Assembly (NCBI GenBank): GCA_026075535.2 | Contig: AP026546.1 | Location: 1,798,001 to 1,862,000, forward strand | Direction of reading: 5' to 3' | Length of the DNA stretch: 64,000 nucleotides | Source: Tricholoma matsutake | Taxonomy: Eukaryota; Basidiomycota; Agaricomycetes; Agaricales; Tricholomataceae | Translations under genes and position numbers: made by a program | The notes under the pieces: model-generated | Told to the model about the DNA's origin: nothing | What the model saw: the letters and a program-made list of their open reading frames with translations, nothing else | Databases searched by the model: none | In this document: piece by piece, positions 33,883 through 43,660 of the stretch | Position numbering within the stretch: position 1 is the first letter of the stretch | How the letters are laid out: every line of letters starts with the position of its first letter

Positions 33883-36800
33883 ATGAGGGACAGACTTAGA
33901 TCTACCCCACAATTACGCATATTTAGTCATAATGTAAATCGAAATTGGGGTTACATGGACTCTTTACTGGCAGACTTCGTAGACGATTATGATCTGCTTT
34001 TCATCCAAGAGCCTCCATGGCGATTAATAAGACACACCCCCTCTGCCCACAACAGGGAAGGGGAAGAAGTTATAGGCGCACCGATGAGCCCAAACTGGGG
34101 AACGTTAGTGCGCCCCTCAGGCATTGAGTCCCCTCCACGCGTTGCTGTCTACTTTGCGAACAGCATCGCTAATCTAAGACCAGGTCTCAGACGAGATCTG
34201 ATCGACGATCGTGACATCCTTCTGTTCTCATTGGGAATAGGGGAGGACGTCATGCTACTCGCTAATGTCTATTCTGACAGCCAACACTCTGCCATTACGC
34301 TCATGTTTGAGAACGTCATGATGATCCCACGCTTACACTTCATGTGCGGCGATTTCAACGTGAGACACGTTTCCTGGGATCCCCAGGGGCCTGAGCACTC
34401 AATTCATGCTGACCACCTAGTGGAAACGGCTACGGCATTAGGCCTGACCAGAGCCCTACCAGTAGTGGAGGGCCCCACCCATTTTCCCCCTCAACAGGGC
34501 CTTCACCCCACGGTGATCGACCTGATGTTTGTACCTACAGATCTTAGATTTGTATTGTACTGTGAGATTGTACCTGAAGCCAGGGGGACGTCTGACCACG
34601 CTCCTCTGACATTAGTGCTGCCTGGCCCGGGATCTCTGGTCCCGGTTACCAAGTGGTCCATCAAAAAAGGATCCGAGGAGGAAGCATCATATCGTGATGC
34701 TGTCTCCTCCGCTCTAAATCCGTGGCTAAACTGGCACGGAGAAACGTCGGCAGAAATCGATGAAGTCGTCTCGGCGATATCAGCGATTTTAAACAAGGCA
34801 TGGGAAAACCATGCCAAGGAATCTCGCCTCGGCAAGTCGTCTAAAGGGTGGTGGACTGACGAATGCAGCGGTGCTCTAGACGCTTACAGGGCTTCCCGCG
34901 ATGGGGAGGACTGGAAGCACTACAGGAAGGTCATGCGACACGCTAAGCGTGACTTCTTCGACGACCGTATCCAAGAAGTGGCTACGATGAACAGACGACC
35001 CTGGGATCTTATGTCCTGGACTCGTCAACGTAACCTCCCGTCGTACGAGGCGATCTCCTATTGGGGAGAGCCTTGTAACGATCTGGAATCTCTTTGGGCT
35101 GCCCTTGATGGGTCCTACAACGCTGCCTCAGATCGAGTAGTCGATCTGAGCATCCTTGATGAACTCGATCCGGTGCCTGAAAGGGCCTGGATCCCGTTCT
35201 CCGTCACGGAAATGAAAGAAGCACTAAGCGCGTGTTCTTCCCGTTCCGCTCCAGGTCCCGATCATGTTACATGGTCGCACCTAAAGTACTGGTGTAGCAA
35301 CCCAGAAGTGGCAGGGCTCATTACCCGCATTGCTGAGGCGTGCATCACTGCTGGCCATTGGCCGGCTCACTTCAAGGAATCCCTGTCGGTCATTATCCCG
35401 AAGCCAGGGAAACCTAACTACTCCACCCCTAAGTCGTTCAGGCCCATCGTGCTGCTGAACACTCTGGGTAAATTAGTCGAAAAGATGTTGTCTAGACGAC
35501 TTCAGTTCGATGGTGTCACACACGAGGCCTTTGAGCAAAATCAGTTCGGAGGTGTCGCCCAGCGTTCCACTGAGGATGCAGGAATCTACCTCACCCATCT
35601 TGTCAGGGCAGGATGGGCTAAAGGACTCAAAACGAGTGTTGTCGCTTTCGACATCGCTCAATTCTTCCCCTCCTTGAACCACCAGGTTCTGTTGGAGATC
35701 ATTTCTCGGTCGGGGTTTCCTGCGCAAGTAGTAAACTTCTTCCGTTCATATCTAGTCGGTCGCAAGACGACCTACAAATGGAACGCTTTCTCATCTGGCT
35801 CCTTTGCAGCTGATGTGGGAGTGGGTCAAGGCTCTGCTTTGTCCCCTGTCTTATCGGCGCTATATCTAACGCCCATTATGAAGCTCTTCAGAAGGAGCGA
35901 AATTGGCAGAGATGTCGATCTCATGTCGTATGTGGACGATGGCACTCTCATCGCCCGCTCTCCACAGCTGGAGGATAACCTCCCCTTGCTTAAAAAAGCG
36001 TATGGCTGGATATTCCAGGCGTTCACCTCCCTCGGGCTTGTCCTCGAACACGACAAGTCCGAAATATTTCATTTCTCGAGGGCGAGGAGATTCACTCCCC
36101 TACTGATCGATCTCGGCTTTGCCCCATACACGGGCAATACCCCCCTCAAACCCAAGGTTACCTGGAGGTACCTTGGTTTTTTCTTCGACCGCAAGCTCTC
36201 TTTCAAGGAGCACACGCGGTTCTATTCCACCAAAGCCCTCACCACGGCGAGGGCGATGGGAATGCTCGGCAATTCTGTCAGAGGGTTAACCCCTATGCAG
36301 AAGCGCCTTCTGTACCGCTCGTGTGTCGTACCTATTATGACATACGGACTCAGACTATGGCACTTCAAAGGCGCTCGCGTCAAAGGTGTCATCAAAACGT
36401 TGGCCCAAGTGCAGTCCATTGCTGCACGTTGGATCCTCGGTGCGTTCAGAACCACCCCAATTGGTGGCCTGGAAAGTATCGCCGGGCTGCTGCCTATGCA
36501 GCTGTTACTGCGTCGCTTAGTCGACAGAGGGGTATTCAGAACCCCTTTATTGGCTCCTTCACACCCCCTAAGAGCCATCTTAGGGCCTAACCACGTCAGC
36601 ACTACCCACTCTCATGAGCTAGGACTCTGGGGAGGGAACGTGCTCGACACACTCAACCTGCAAGGCCCATCTGTCGCTTCGGCTGCAGCCCTGGCCCTCG
36701 TACCGGGCGATGAATTCGACCCCTTTGGGGAAGAAAACACACCTGGAAACAGAGTGAAGGACTTGTTCCCCACTCATTTCTCCTCTCACCGCCTCACCTC

Positions 36801-37752
36801 TAAGGAGGATGGAGCGAGGAATTCTTACAGGAGTGACCTCGATGAGGCCTGGGCTTCTGCCCAGGTCGAGGAAGACACTCTTGTCGTTGCAGTGGACGCT
36901 TTGGTGCCCACAGATGCCAAATTTCAAGCGGTCGCCTGCGCTCTGGTCTTCGGACAGGGAGAACAGGTGGATCGCGTTGTCTCAGCGTCTGGGAGGAGAA
37001 CCCCCCCAGAGGTTGAACTCTTCGCTCTCCAACTTGGCGTCTCGGCTGCTTGCAGCAGGGGATGCAAGAAGTTGGTGATTTTCTCGGATTCTACTACGGG
37101 CATTGAGTCCCTGATTGATCCAAAACCACGTTCTGGGCAAATCTTCGCCCTGGACGCTTGTCGCTCCCTTCGTCCCTGGCTAGCTGGGGATGAGGAGAGA
37201 ACTGTTACATTCTGGCATGTCCCCTCGAAGTTCGAGTGGAACGTACACAAGATGGCTCATGATGTAGCTACATCTACCAAGATCTCCGTGGGCAGACACC
37301 CGCGGACGTCTTTAGACTACCTTAAAAACCAGGTCGAGAAGGCCGTTTGTAAGGATTGGCACACCTGGTTCTCAGATCCGGCGTACCGTGGACGGCACTT
37401 CTACCAACTCAAAGGAGTGGGTGGAAAGCCAGTGTTACCCTCGACTCACAAAGGTGGGCCTTGGCTGAAAGTAATGGGGAGCAACACCACGTTGACTTCC
37501 CGTTCGACTCGCATGATCACTGGCCATGCTCCTATAGGGGAGTATCGTCAACGTCTATCCCTCGACGGGGAGTACCAATGCTGGTGCCTTGGTCCCGAGA
37601 TACAAACTCGGGACCACTTACTATGCATCTGCCCCAAGGTGGATCGCAAAGACACTCGCGCAAGCCCCGACTCCGTCGAGGGCTTTCACGAATTCATGGA
37701 CAACAACCCAGCCCTTGGGTCGCTCAACTCACTTGCGTGGGATCCAGGATAG
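33883..37752 (+). CDS. LINE ORF2 polyprotein: APE endonuclease, reverse transcriptase, RNase H
   Basis: An uninterrupted 1,289-aa protein. Endonuclease, residues 1-240: N17, E43, D157-N159 in GDFN and S237-D238-H239 match the APE-type catalytic set. Reverse transcriptase, about residues 440-830: D590 in FDIAQFF, GQGSALSP, and YVDD at 683-686. RNase H, about 1000-1135: D1005, E1045, D1069 and D1127 form a complete DEDD set. The C-terminal segment has a Cys/His-containing stretch (CWCLGPEIQTRDHLLCICP). It would nick DNA, prime cDNA synthesis at the nick and remove template RNA. The combination APE + RT + RNase H fits the I/Tad-like part of LINE diversity. The start ATG directly follows the TAA of ORF1. 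Confidence 0.92.
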   Translation: MRDRLRSTPQLRIFSHNVNRNWGYMDSLLADFVDDYDLLFIQEPPWRLIRHTPSAHNREGEEVIGAPMSPNWGTLVRPSGIESPPRVAVYFANSIANLRPGLRRDLIDDRDILLFSLGIGEDVMLLANVYSDSQHSAITLMFENVMMIPRLHFMCGDFNVRHVSWDPQGPEHSIHADHLVETATALGLTRALPVVEGPTHFPPQQGLHPTVIDLMFVPTDLRFVLYCEIVPEARGTSDHAPLTLVLPGPGSLVPVTKWSIKKGSEEEASYRDAVSSALNPWLNWHGETSAEIDEVVSAISAILNKAWENHAKESRLGKSSKGWWTDECSGALDAYRASRDGEDWKHYRKVMRHAKRDFFDDRIQEVATMNRRPWDLMSWTRQRNLPSYEAISYWGEPCNDLESLWAALDGSYNAASDRVVDLSILDELDPVPERAWIPFSVTEMKEALSACSSRSAPGPDHVTWSHLKYWCSNPEVAGLITRIAEACITAGHWPAHFKESLSVIIPKPGKPNYSTPKSFRPIVLLNTLGKLVEKMLSRRLQFDGVTHEAFEQNQFGGVAQRSTEDAGIYLTHLVRAGWAKGLKTSVVAFDIAQFFPSLNHQVLLEIISRSGFPAQVVNFFRSYLVGRKTTYKWNAFSSGSFAADVGVGQGSALSPVLSALYLTPIMKLFRRSEIGRDVDLMSYVDDGTLIARSPQLEDNLPLLKKAYGWIFQAFTSLGLVLEHDKSEIFHFSRARRFTPLLIDLGFAPYTGNTPLKPKVTWRYLGFFFDRKLSFKEHTRFYSTKALTTARAMGMLGNSVRGLTPMQKRLLYRSCVVPIMTYGLRLWHFKGARVKGVIKTLAQVQSIAARWILGAFRTTPIGGLESIAGLLPMQLLLRRLVDRGVFRTPLLAPSHPLRAILGPNHVSTTHSHELGLWGGNVLDTLNLQGPSVASAAALALVPGDEFDPFGEENTPGNRVKDLFPTHFSSHRLTSKEDGARNSYRSDLDEAWASAQVEEDTLVVAVDALVPTDAKFQAVACALVFGQGEQVDRVVSASGRRTPPEVELFALQLGVSAACSRGCKKLVIFSDSTTGIESLIDPKPRSGQIFALDACRSLRPWLAGDEERTVTFWHVPSKFEWNVHKMAHDVATSTKISVGRHPRTSLDYLKNQVEKAVCKDWHTWFSDPAYRGRHFYQLKGVGGKPVLPSTHKGGPWLKVMGSNTTLTSRSTRMITGHAPIGEYRQRLSLDGEYQCWCLGPEIQTRDHLLCICPKVDRKDTRASPDSVEGFHEFMDNNPALGSLNSLAWDPG

Positions 37753-38298
37753 GTTGTGCGCGCAGGGCGTATGACCCTCGTCTGGTTCTAGCTAGTGTTA
37801 TCGGTATGTCGGGGTGGCCGGTGGGCACCAGACGAGTCCGTTAACCCTCATAAAGGGGGCCCACCCGTGTTCAGGAGCGACTGTCAGGGAGGGGGGACAC
37901 GAACCTAGGTACCGGTTCGGGGAGGCGCCTGAGCGCTTTCAGATCTGCTGTCGGTTGCGCGCTACAGCTTCAACGCTGACTGTGCCTTCCTTTCCGAGCT
38001 GAGAGGCTCATGTCGGGGCGGCAGTATCCCCTAAATCTTGCACTCATACCCGTAGGGATTCGGGGAACACGATTCGTCAAGCTCGGGTTGTCGGTACGCC
38101 ACCACTGGCAAGTCCGTTTACTCGATAAAGGGGGCCCCCTTAGTGGTCATTGCAGCTATCCAGGTGGTTGGTGCGAAGATCAGCAGGAGGAGGACTTGGG
38201 CTGGGCGTAGTGTACTCTGTTTGTATGTCTCTACTGCAGACTGCGATCGGGCGCTGCGTTATAAACTTTTGACCCAAAAAAAAAAAAAAAAAAAAAAA
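37753..38298 (+). promoter_or_regulatory. LINE A6 3' UTR, tail hairpin and poly(A)
   Basis: A ~520-nt GC-rich 3' UTR with palindromic GGGGGCCC-type elements ends in a hairpin (arms TGCAG at 38235-38239 and CTGCG at 38254-38258), then TTATAAACTTTTGACCC and poly(A). In other A copies the arms are CGCGG/CCGCG. Here two arm bases changed so that one pair became A-U and one U-G. The hairpin and TTATAAATT are also present in all B copies with a 3' end, so they are the likely recognition element for the ORF2 reverse transcriptase. Confidence 0.6.
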
Positions 38299-38580
38299 GG
38301 GGCCGGGCGATGGTGCCCCCTGGCGGCTAGGTCGTCACCTTGGTGGCCGCCACTCTCCACCAACTCTCTACCTCCGGTGCTCACTCTTCTAGGGTGTTAT
38401 GACCCGGGTTCAATATTCTCCCACTAGGCAGCAGGATGTGCGGCTTGCTCGCCCCCTCGGAGCGTTCGGAGGCTGGATCGGGTGGACCCGGAATGTAGAT
38501 AAGGGACCAGCCATTATCGATTCCACGCTGCATATTTTGATTCTTACCATCATCTACTAGCACTAACACACACTCTCTCA

Positions 38581-39399
38581 ATGCCCAAACGGCGAACCAG
38601 AGTCCAACCACCACATCGGGGTCTACGCGACCCCGTTCTGATCACGGGCGACATCTTTGATGATGACATCCAAGACTACGACACCTGGTTCGTGCAAGAC
38701 GAATTGGAGGTAGCAGCTGCTTTCAGGGCAGCTAGAGATCTATGGGCCGGGGAAGACCTCTCCGACCCTAACGATGATGACGACGACGAGGATTCTCTTG
38801 CTATGCAGGAGGCCCTCAATTACGCCGAGAGCAGCCCTAAGCTAGCCTCGAGGCAAACGATCGACCGTGTGCTGTGGGCGCAAGATGTCCATATTGCACA
38901 TAAACGTTGGACTCGCAGTCTCAAACACGAGGACATGTATACACAGGAGCTTGGCATGGCCGAGCTCTTCTATCTGGAGGCATCCCCTGCCCCGTTACCG
39001 CCTTTGCCCCCCATCCCTGAGTTGGTGGAGGATGAAGTGCCGCTATCTGTGAATGAGAGGTTGGAAATTGAAGCCACCTCTCATGCCATGCTACACCAAC
39101 TCGACGCGATGACCATGTTCGTTGGTACCGTCCGTACATCCGCCGTTCCCCCTGCAGAGAGGAACGCTTGGCGCCAAATGGCCTGGGAGTTATTCACGAC
39201 CACTTGGCGACTGTCTGAGACGATGTCGGCGGAACTAGCAGCCGTTCCGACACCTCTCGATCTCACGTCTCCGGCAGCCTTCCGGGCTTCCTACGCGGCG
39301 ATGCACATTGCTCAGTCAGAGCCTCAATCTGGGGAACCCTCGTCCCCAGCACGGTGCTGTCGTCCTCGAGGTCCTCGTGGACAGCAGCGCCACAACTAG
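38581..39399 (+). CDS. Family B protein, 272 aa, copy B5
   Basis: An intact ORF starting MPKRRTRVQP, with the same architecture as at 186-1004: LITGDI, acidic run, proline-rich centre and basic C-terminus (slightly altered here, CCRPRGPRGQQRHN). It is nearly identical to the copy in B6 (45283-46101), so B5 and B6 are close relatives. Function unknown. Confidence 0.6.
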   Translation: MPKRRTRVQPPHRGLRDPVLITGDIFDDDIQDYDTWFVQDELEVAAAFRAARDLWAGEDLSDPNDDDDDEDSLAMQEALNYAESSPKLASRQTIDRVLWAQDVHIAHKRWTRSLKHEDMYTQELGMAELFYLEASPAPLPPLPPIPELVEDEVPLSVNERLEIEATSHAMLHQLDAMTMFVGTVRTSAVPPAERNAWRQMAWELFTTTWRLSETMSAELAAVPTPLDLTSPAAFRASYAAMHIAQSEPQSGEPSSPARCCRPRGPRGQQRHN

Positions 39400-40038
39400 T
39401 ACAGGGGCCTATCCCCCTCTACACTCACGGCCACCAAGTACCAACTGGTGGCCATTATCGGGATGGCAACATGGTGGCGCCTCCCTATACCTTCCCCCCA
39501 CTGCGGGGGGGACAATGTCATCGAGTGCATGCACATGTGCGCATTTGCTTGAGGGGGGCTTTGGCCCCCTACTTACGGCAGTCACGGTGAATAACCAGGT
39601 GAACAACCACCCGCCTTGTTACTGTCACTTGTGCACAACACGGTGATGGTCCACCTCATTCGTCTGGGGTGGTCAATCCTCGTTGGCTGGAAAAACGCAA
39701 ATGGTTATTCCTCCCGCAAGGGGGGATTTACGGTGAATTAACACTGCTGCGCCTGGTCTGGCCTTGGTCGGACATGTGGCTGGGGGACCGTTTGCTCCAG
39801 GGGGCGATCTAATGGCTAACTTCGGGAGGGGGGGGCGCCCCCTCCAGATTATTGCCTTTCCTGGCTGAGAGGCCAACGTCTGTGGCACTGCCCACCTAAA
39901 GTGGCTAAAACGGGGACCTGAGTGGGAGATGGGCGAGGGGAACGTGTAGATAAAGTAGTACCCAAGTTTGTACCCTGCTCCGCGGACTGCGTTTGAGCCC
40001 CGCGTTATAAATTCTGATCCAAAAAAAAAAAAAAAAAA

Positions 40039-40725
40039 CAACCTTGAAAACTTATCAACTCATCAAACACCGTTTTTCACAAACCTTGCCTATCATCCCA
40101 CCTTCAAACCACAAATCTCCCACCTCTCCACCACCCCTGCTGCTGATGATCTTGCCCGATGACTTGCCCACATTCACAAAGAACTCCATGCTGAGTTACA
40201 ACATGCACAGCAACTTCAAGCTCATTGCTATGATGCTCATCAACTTCCACCCTCTGACTTCAAACCAGCTCAATTGGTATGGTTACTATGTCAGCACATC
40301 ACTACCACCCATCCTTCTATCAAACTCGATCATTGCCGGCTTGGTCCCTACCATGTCATAAAGAAAATTGGACCTTCCTCCTATCTCCTCAACCTTCCTT
40401 CCTACCTATCCTGTCTACACCCAGTCTTCCACATTTCTCTCCTTGAGCCCTACAATGACCCCTTCCCCTTCTGATCTCATGCATCTCCAGAACCATTCAC
40501 ACCTGCGGATAATCCTGCACTGTCCATCAATGCCATCCTTGATGCCCAGAAAGTTGGTCATCGTTATGACTCCTTTGTGCACTGGAAAGGTCAATCCAAC
40601 TCTGAAAACTCTTGGATTCCCCTCTCCAATGTCCCAACATCTCTCAACAAACTCATCGACAGATTCCACCATCAACATCCATGAGCCTCGCGTCCTCATC
40701 CCATCACACTCATCAAAATGTTGCC
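40039..40725 (+). pseudogene. Gypsy G1 integrase C-terminus and chromodomain
   Basis: Continues the integrase (NNLEN...) across B5. The integrase C-terminal module is recognisable as KLDHCRLGPYHVIKKIG and HPVFHISLLEPYND. After a stop near 40472, a chromodomain follows: INAILDAQKVGHRYDSFVHW, KGQSNSENSWIPLSNV. The chromodomain marks this element as a chromovirus, a group thought to target modified chromatin. It is cut at 40725 by G2; the few remaining codons continue at 52126. Confidence 0.85.
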
Positions 40726-41110
40726 TGTAAGGGGACTAGGGGGGTGCCCTGTGTGTTTCCTCTATTTTTTACGTTTGTTCAATATTTTTCCTCACTTCAT
40801 TTCCTTCTATTCTTCATTTTCTATGATTTTTCCGGATTTTATTACTAATTTTCCCTTTCTATCATGTTTGTGCATGTTGACAGTTTTATATTTAGAGGCG
40901 GAGCACCCCTTCTGACATCTACACCTTGGTATGATGTCATTCAGCGGCCTTGATCTGCCTATCTCCGCCTTTTCTATTTTTAGGTTATTATTTGATTTTG
41001 TTGTCTTCACATATACTGGGCATTGGCAAAGGGATCCTTAGAGTTTTCTCTTCAGATTTCCCTTTGCTAGGTGTGTCCCCAATCCCTGTACTATGTAGTA
41101 TGATTTTAAC

Positions 41111-43660
41111 TTTTTTTTTTTTTTTTTTTTTTTTGGATCAAAAATTTATAACGCGGCGCCCGGTCGCAGTCCGCGGTAGAGACGTACAAGCAGAGTACAC
41201 TACGCCCAGCCCAAGTCCTCCTCCTGCTAATCTTCGCACCAACCACCTGGATAACTGCGATGACCACTAAGGGGGCCCCCTTTATCGAGTAAATGGACTT
41301 GCCAGTGGTGGCGTACCGACAACCCGAACTTGACGATGTCGTGTTCCCCGATCCCTATGGGTATGAGTGCAAGATTTAGGGGATATTGCCGCCCCGACGT
41401 GAGCCTCTCAGCTCGGAAAGGAGAGCGTAGTCGACTGGAGTCGCCGCAACGCATAACCGACGGAAGATCTGAAAGCGCTCAGGCGCCTCCCCGAACTGGT
41501 ACCTAGTTTTGTGTCCCCCCTCCCTGACAGTGGCTCCTGAACATGGGTGGGCCCCCTTTATGAGGGTTAACGGACTCGTCTGGCGCTCAACGGCCACCCC
41601 GACATACCGATAACACTAGCCAGAACCAGACGGGGGTCATACGCCCTGCGCGCACAACCTATCCTGGATCCCACACAAGTGAGTTGAACGATCCTAGTGT
41701 AGGATTGTTGTCCATGAATTCGTGGAAGCCTTCGACGGAGTCTGGGCTTGCACGAGTTTCTTTGTGATCCACCTTAGGGCAGACGCATAGTAAGTGGTCT
41801 CGAGTTTGTATCTCAGGACCAAGGCACCAACATTGGTATTCCCCGTCAAGGGATAGGCGTTGACGATACTCCCCTATAGGAGCGTGGCCAGTGATCATGC
41901 GAGTTGAACGGGAAGTCAACATAGTGTTGCTCCCCATAACTTTCAGCCAAGGCCCACCTTTGTGAGTCGAGGGTAGTACCGGTTTTCCACCTACTCCTTT
42001 GAGTTGGTAGAAGTGCCGTCCACGGTACGCCGGATCTGAGAACCGGGTGTGCCAATCCTTGCAAACGGCCTTTTCAACCTGGTTTTTAAGGTAGTCTAGA
42101 GACGTCCGCGGGTGTCTGCCCACGGAGATCTTGGTAGATGTAGCAACATCATGAGCCATCTTGTGTACGTTCCACTCAAATTTTGAGGGGACATGCCAGA
42201 ATGTCACGGTTCTCTCCTCGTCTCCAGCTAGCCAGGGACGAAGGGAGCGACAAGCGTCCAGGGCGAAGATTTGCCCAGAGCGTGGTTTTGGATCGATTAG
42301 GGACTCAATGCCCATAGTAGAATCCGAAAAGATCACCAACTTTTTGCGACCTCTGCTGCACGCAGCCGAGACGCCTAGTTGGAGAGCGAAAAGTTCGACT
42401 TCCGGGGGGGTTCTCCTCCCAGAGGCTGAGACAACGCGATTGACCTGCTCTCCCTGTCCGAAGACAAGAGCGCAGGCGACAGCTTGAAATTTGGCATCTG
42501 TGGGCACCGAAGCGTCCACTGCAACGACGAGAGTGTCATCCTCGACCTGGGCAGAAGCCCAGGCCTTATCGAGGTCACTCCTGTAAGAATTCCTCACTCC
42601 ATCCTCCTTAGAGGTGAGGCGATGAGAGGAGAAACGAGTGGGGAATAAATCCTTCACTCTGTTTCCAGGTGTGTTTTCTTCCCCAAAGGGGTCGAATTCA
42701 TCGCCTGGTATAAGGGCCAGGGCTGCAGCCGAGGCGACAGATGGGCCTTGCAGGTTGAGTGTGTCAAGCACGTTCCCTCCCCAGAGTCCTAGCTCGTGAG
42801 AGTGGGTAGAGCCGACGTGATTGGGCCCTAAGATAGCTCTTAGGGGGTGTGATGGAGCCAATAGAGGGGTTCTGAATACCCCTCTGTCGACTAAACGACG
42901 CAGTAACAGCTGCATAGGCAGCAGTCCGGCGATACTTTCCAGGCCACCAATTGGGGTGGTTCTGAATGCACCGAGGATCCACCGTGCAGCAATGGACTGC
43001 ACTTGGGCCAGTGTTTTGATGACACCTTTGACGCGAGCGCCTTTAAAATGCCAGAGTCTGAGTCCGTATGTCATGATAGGCACGACACACGAACGGTACA
43101 GGAGGCGTTTCTGCATAGGGGTTAGCCCTCTGACAGAATTGCCAAGCATTCCCATTGCCCTTGCAGTGGTAAGGGCTTTGGTGGAGTAGAACCGCGTATG
43201 CTCCTTGAAGGAGAGTTTGCGGTCGAAGAAAAATCCAAGGTACCTCCAGGTGACCTTGGGTTTGAGGGGGGTATTGCCCGTGTAGGGGGCAAATCCGAGA
43301 TCAATGGGTAAGGGAGTGAATCTCCTCGCCCTTGAAAAGTGAAATATTTCGGACTTGTCGTGTTCGAGGACAAGACCGAGGGAGGTGAATGCCTGGAAGA
43401 TCCAGCCATACGCTTTTTTAAGGAGGGGGAGGTTCTCCTCCAGCTGTGGAGAGCGGGTGATGAGGGTGCCATCGTCCACATAAGACATGAGGTCGACATC
43501 TCTGCCAACTTCGCTTCTTCTGAAGAGCTTCATGATGGGCGTCAAGTATAACGCCGACAGGACAGGGGACAAAGCAGAGCCTTGACCCACTCCCACATCG
43601 GCTGCAAAGGAGCCAGATGAGAAAGTGTTCCATTTGTAGGTCGTCTTGCGACTGACTAGA
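41111..43660 (-). mobile_element. LINE family A copy A7, 5'-truncated
   Basis: Poly(T) at 41111-41134 leads into the complement of the tail (GGATCAAAAATTTATAACGCGG), 3' UTR, and ORF2 from mid-RT to the RNase H end. It is truncated at about 43660 within the segment encoding RSYLVGRKTTYKW, with short microhomology to the target. Target duplication TATGATTTTAACTT. Its sequence is closest to A5. Confidence 0.9.
41659..43660 (-). pseudogene. LINE ORF2 C-terminal part, copy A7
   Basis: An open frame of more than 645 codons without the endonuclease and N-terminal RT: GVGQGSALSPVLSALYLTPI, YVDD, the RT thumb, and a complete RNase H with DASVP, FSDST and KMAHDVA, ending at 41659. It has no start of its own because the copy is 5'-truncated. 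Unlike A5, it lacks the 4-nt insertion near the end, so it ends normally. Confidence 0.85.

Larger units (their letters stand above)
31828..38298 (+). mobile_element. LINE family A copy A6, full length, youngest-looking
   Basis: A 6.47-kb complete LINE with 14-bp target duplications (AAAAGGGGCCGGGC). It has the 5' motif CGCTTCTTGTCTTCTTAC at 31831, a leader of 125 nt, ORF1 at 31956 (one frameshift at a C run), an uninterrupted 1,289-aa ORF2 at 33883-37752, a ~520-nt 3' UTR, the tail hairpin 38235-38258 and poly(A) 38276-38298. It is the only copy with ORF2 fully open and could be close to a source element. Confidence 0.92.
31320..40038 (+). mobile_element. Family B element, copy B5, split by LINE A6
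   Basis: Two parts, 31320-31827 and 38299-40038, form one complete ~2.25-kb B element inserted in the gypsy G1 integrase. The outer target duplication is CAACCTTGAAAACT at 31306-31319 and 40039-40052. The inner insertion, LINE A6, is flanked by AAAAGGGGCCGGGC at 31814-31827 and 38295-38308. The 5' motif CGCTCCTTGACTTGTTAC is at 31320, and the poly(A) at 40021-40038. Confidence 0.93.

Noticed and set aside
41160..41180. tRNA-like reading of the A/B tail (GTTCGAGCCCCGCG resembles a T-arm, with CCA before poly(A))
   Set aside because: No D- or anticodon-arm and no A box upstream can be placed, so no tRNA gene or tRNA-derived SINE is claimed; the simple hairpin explains it.
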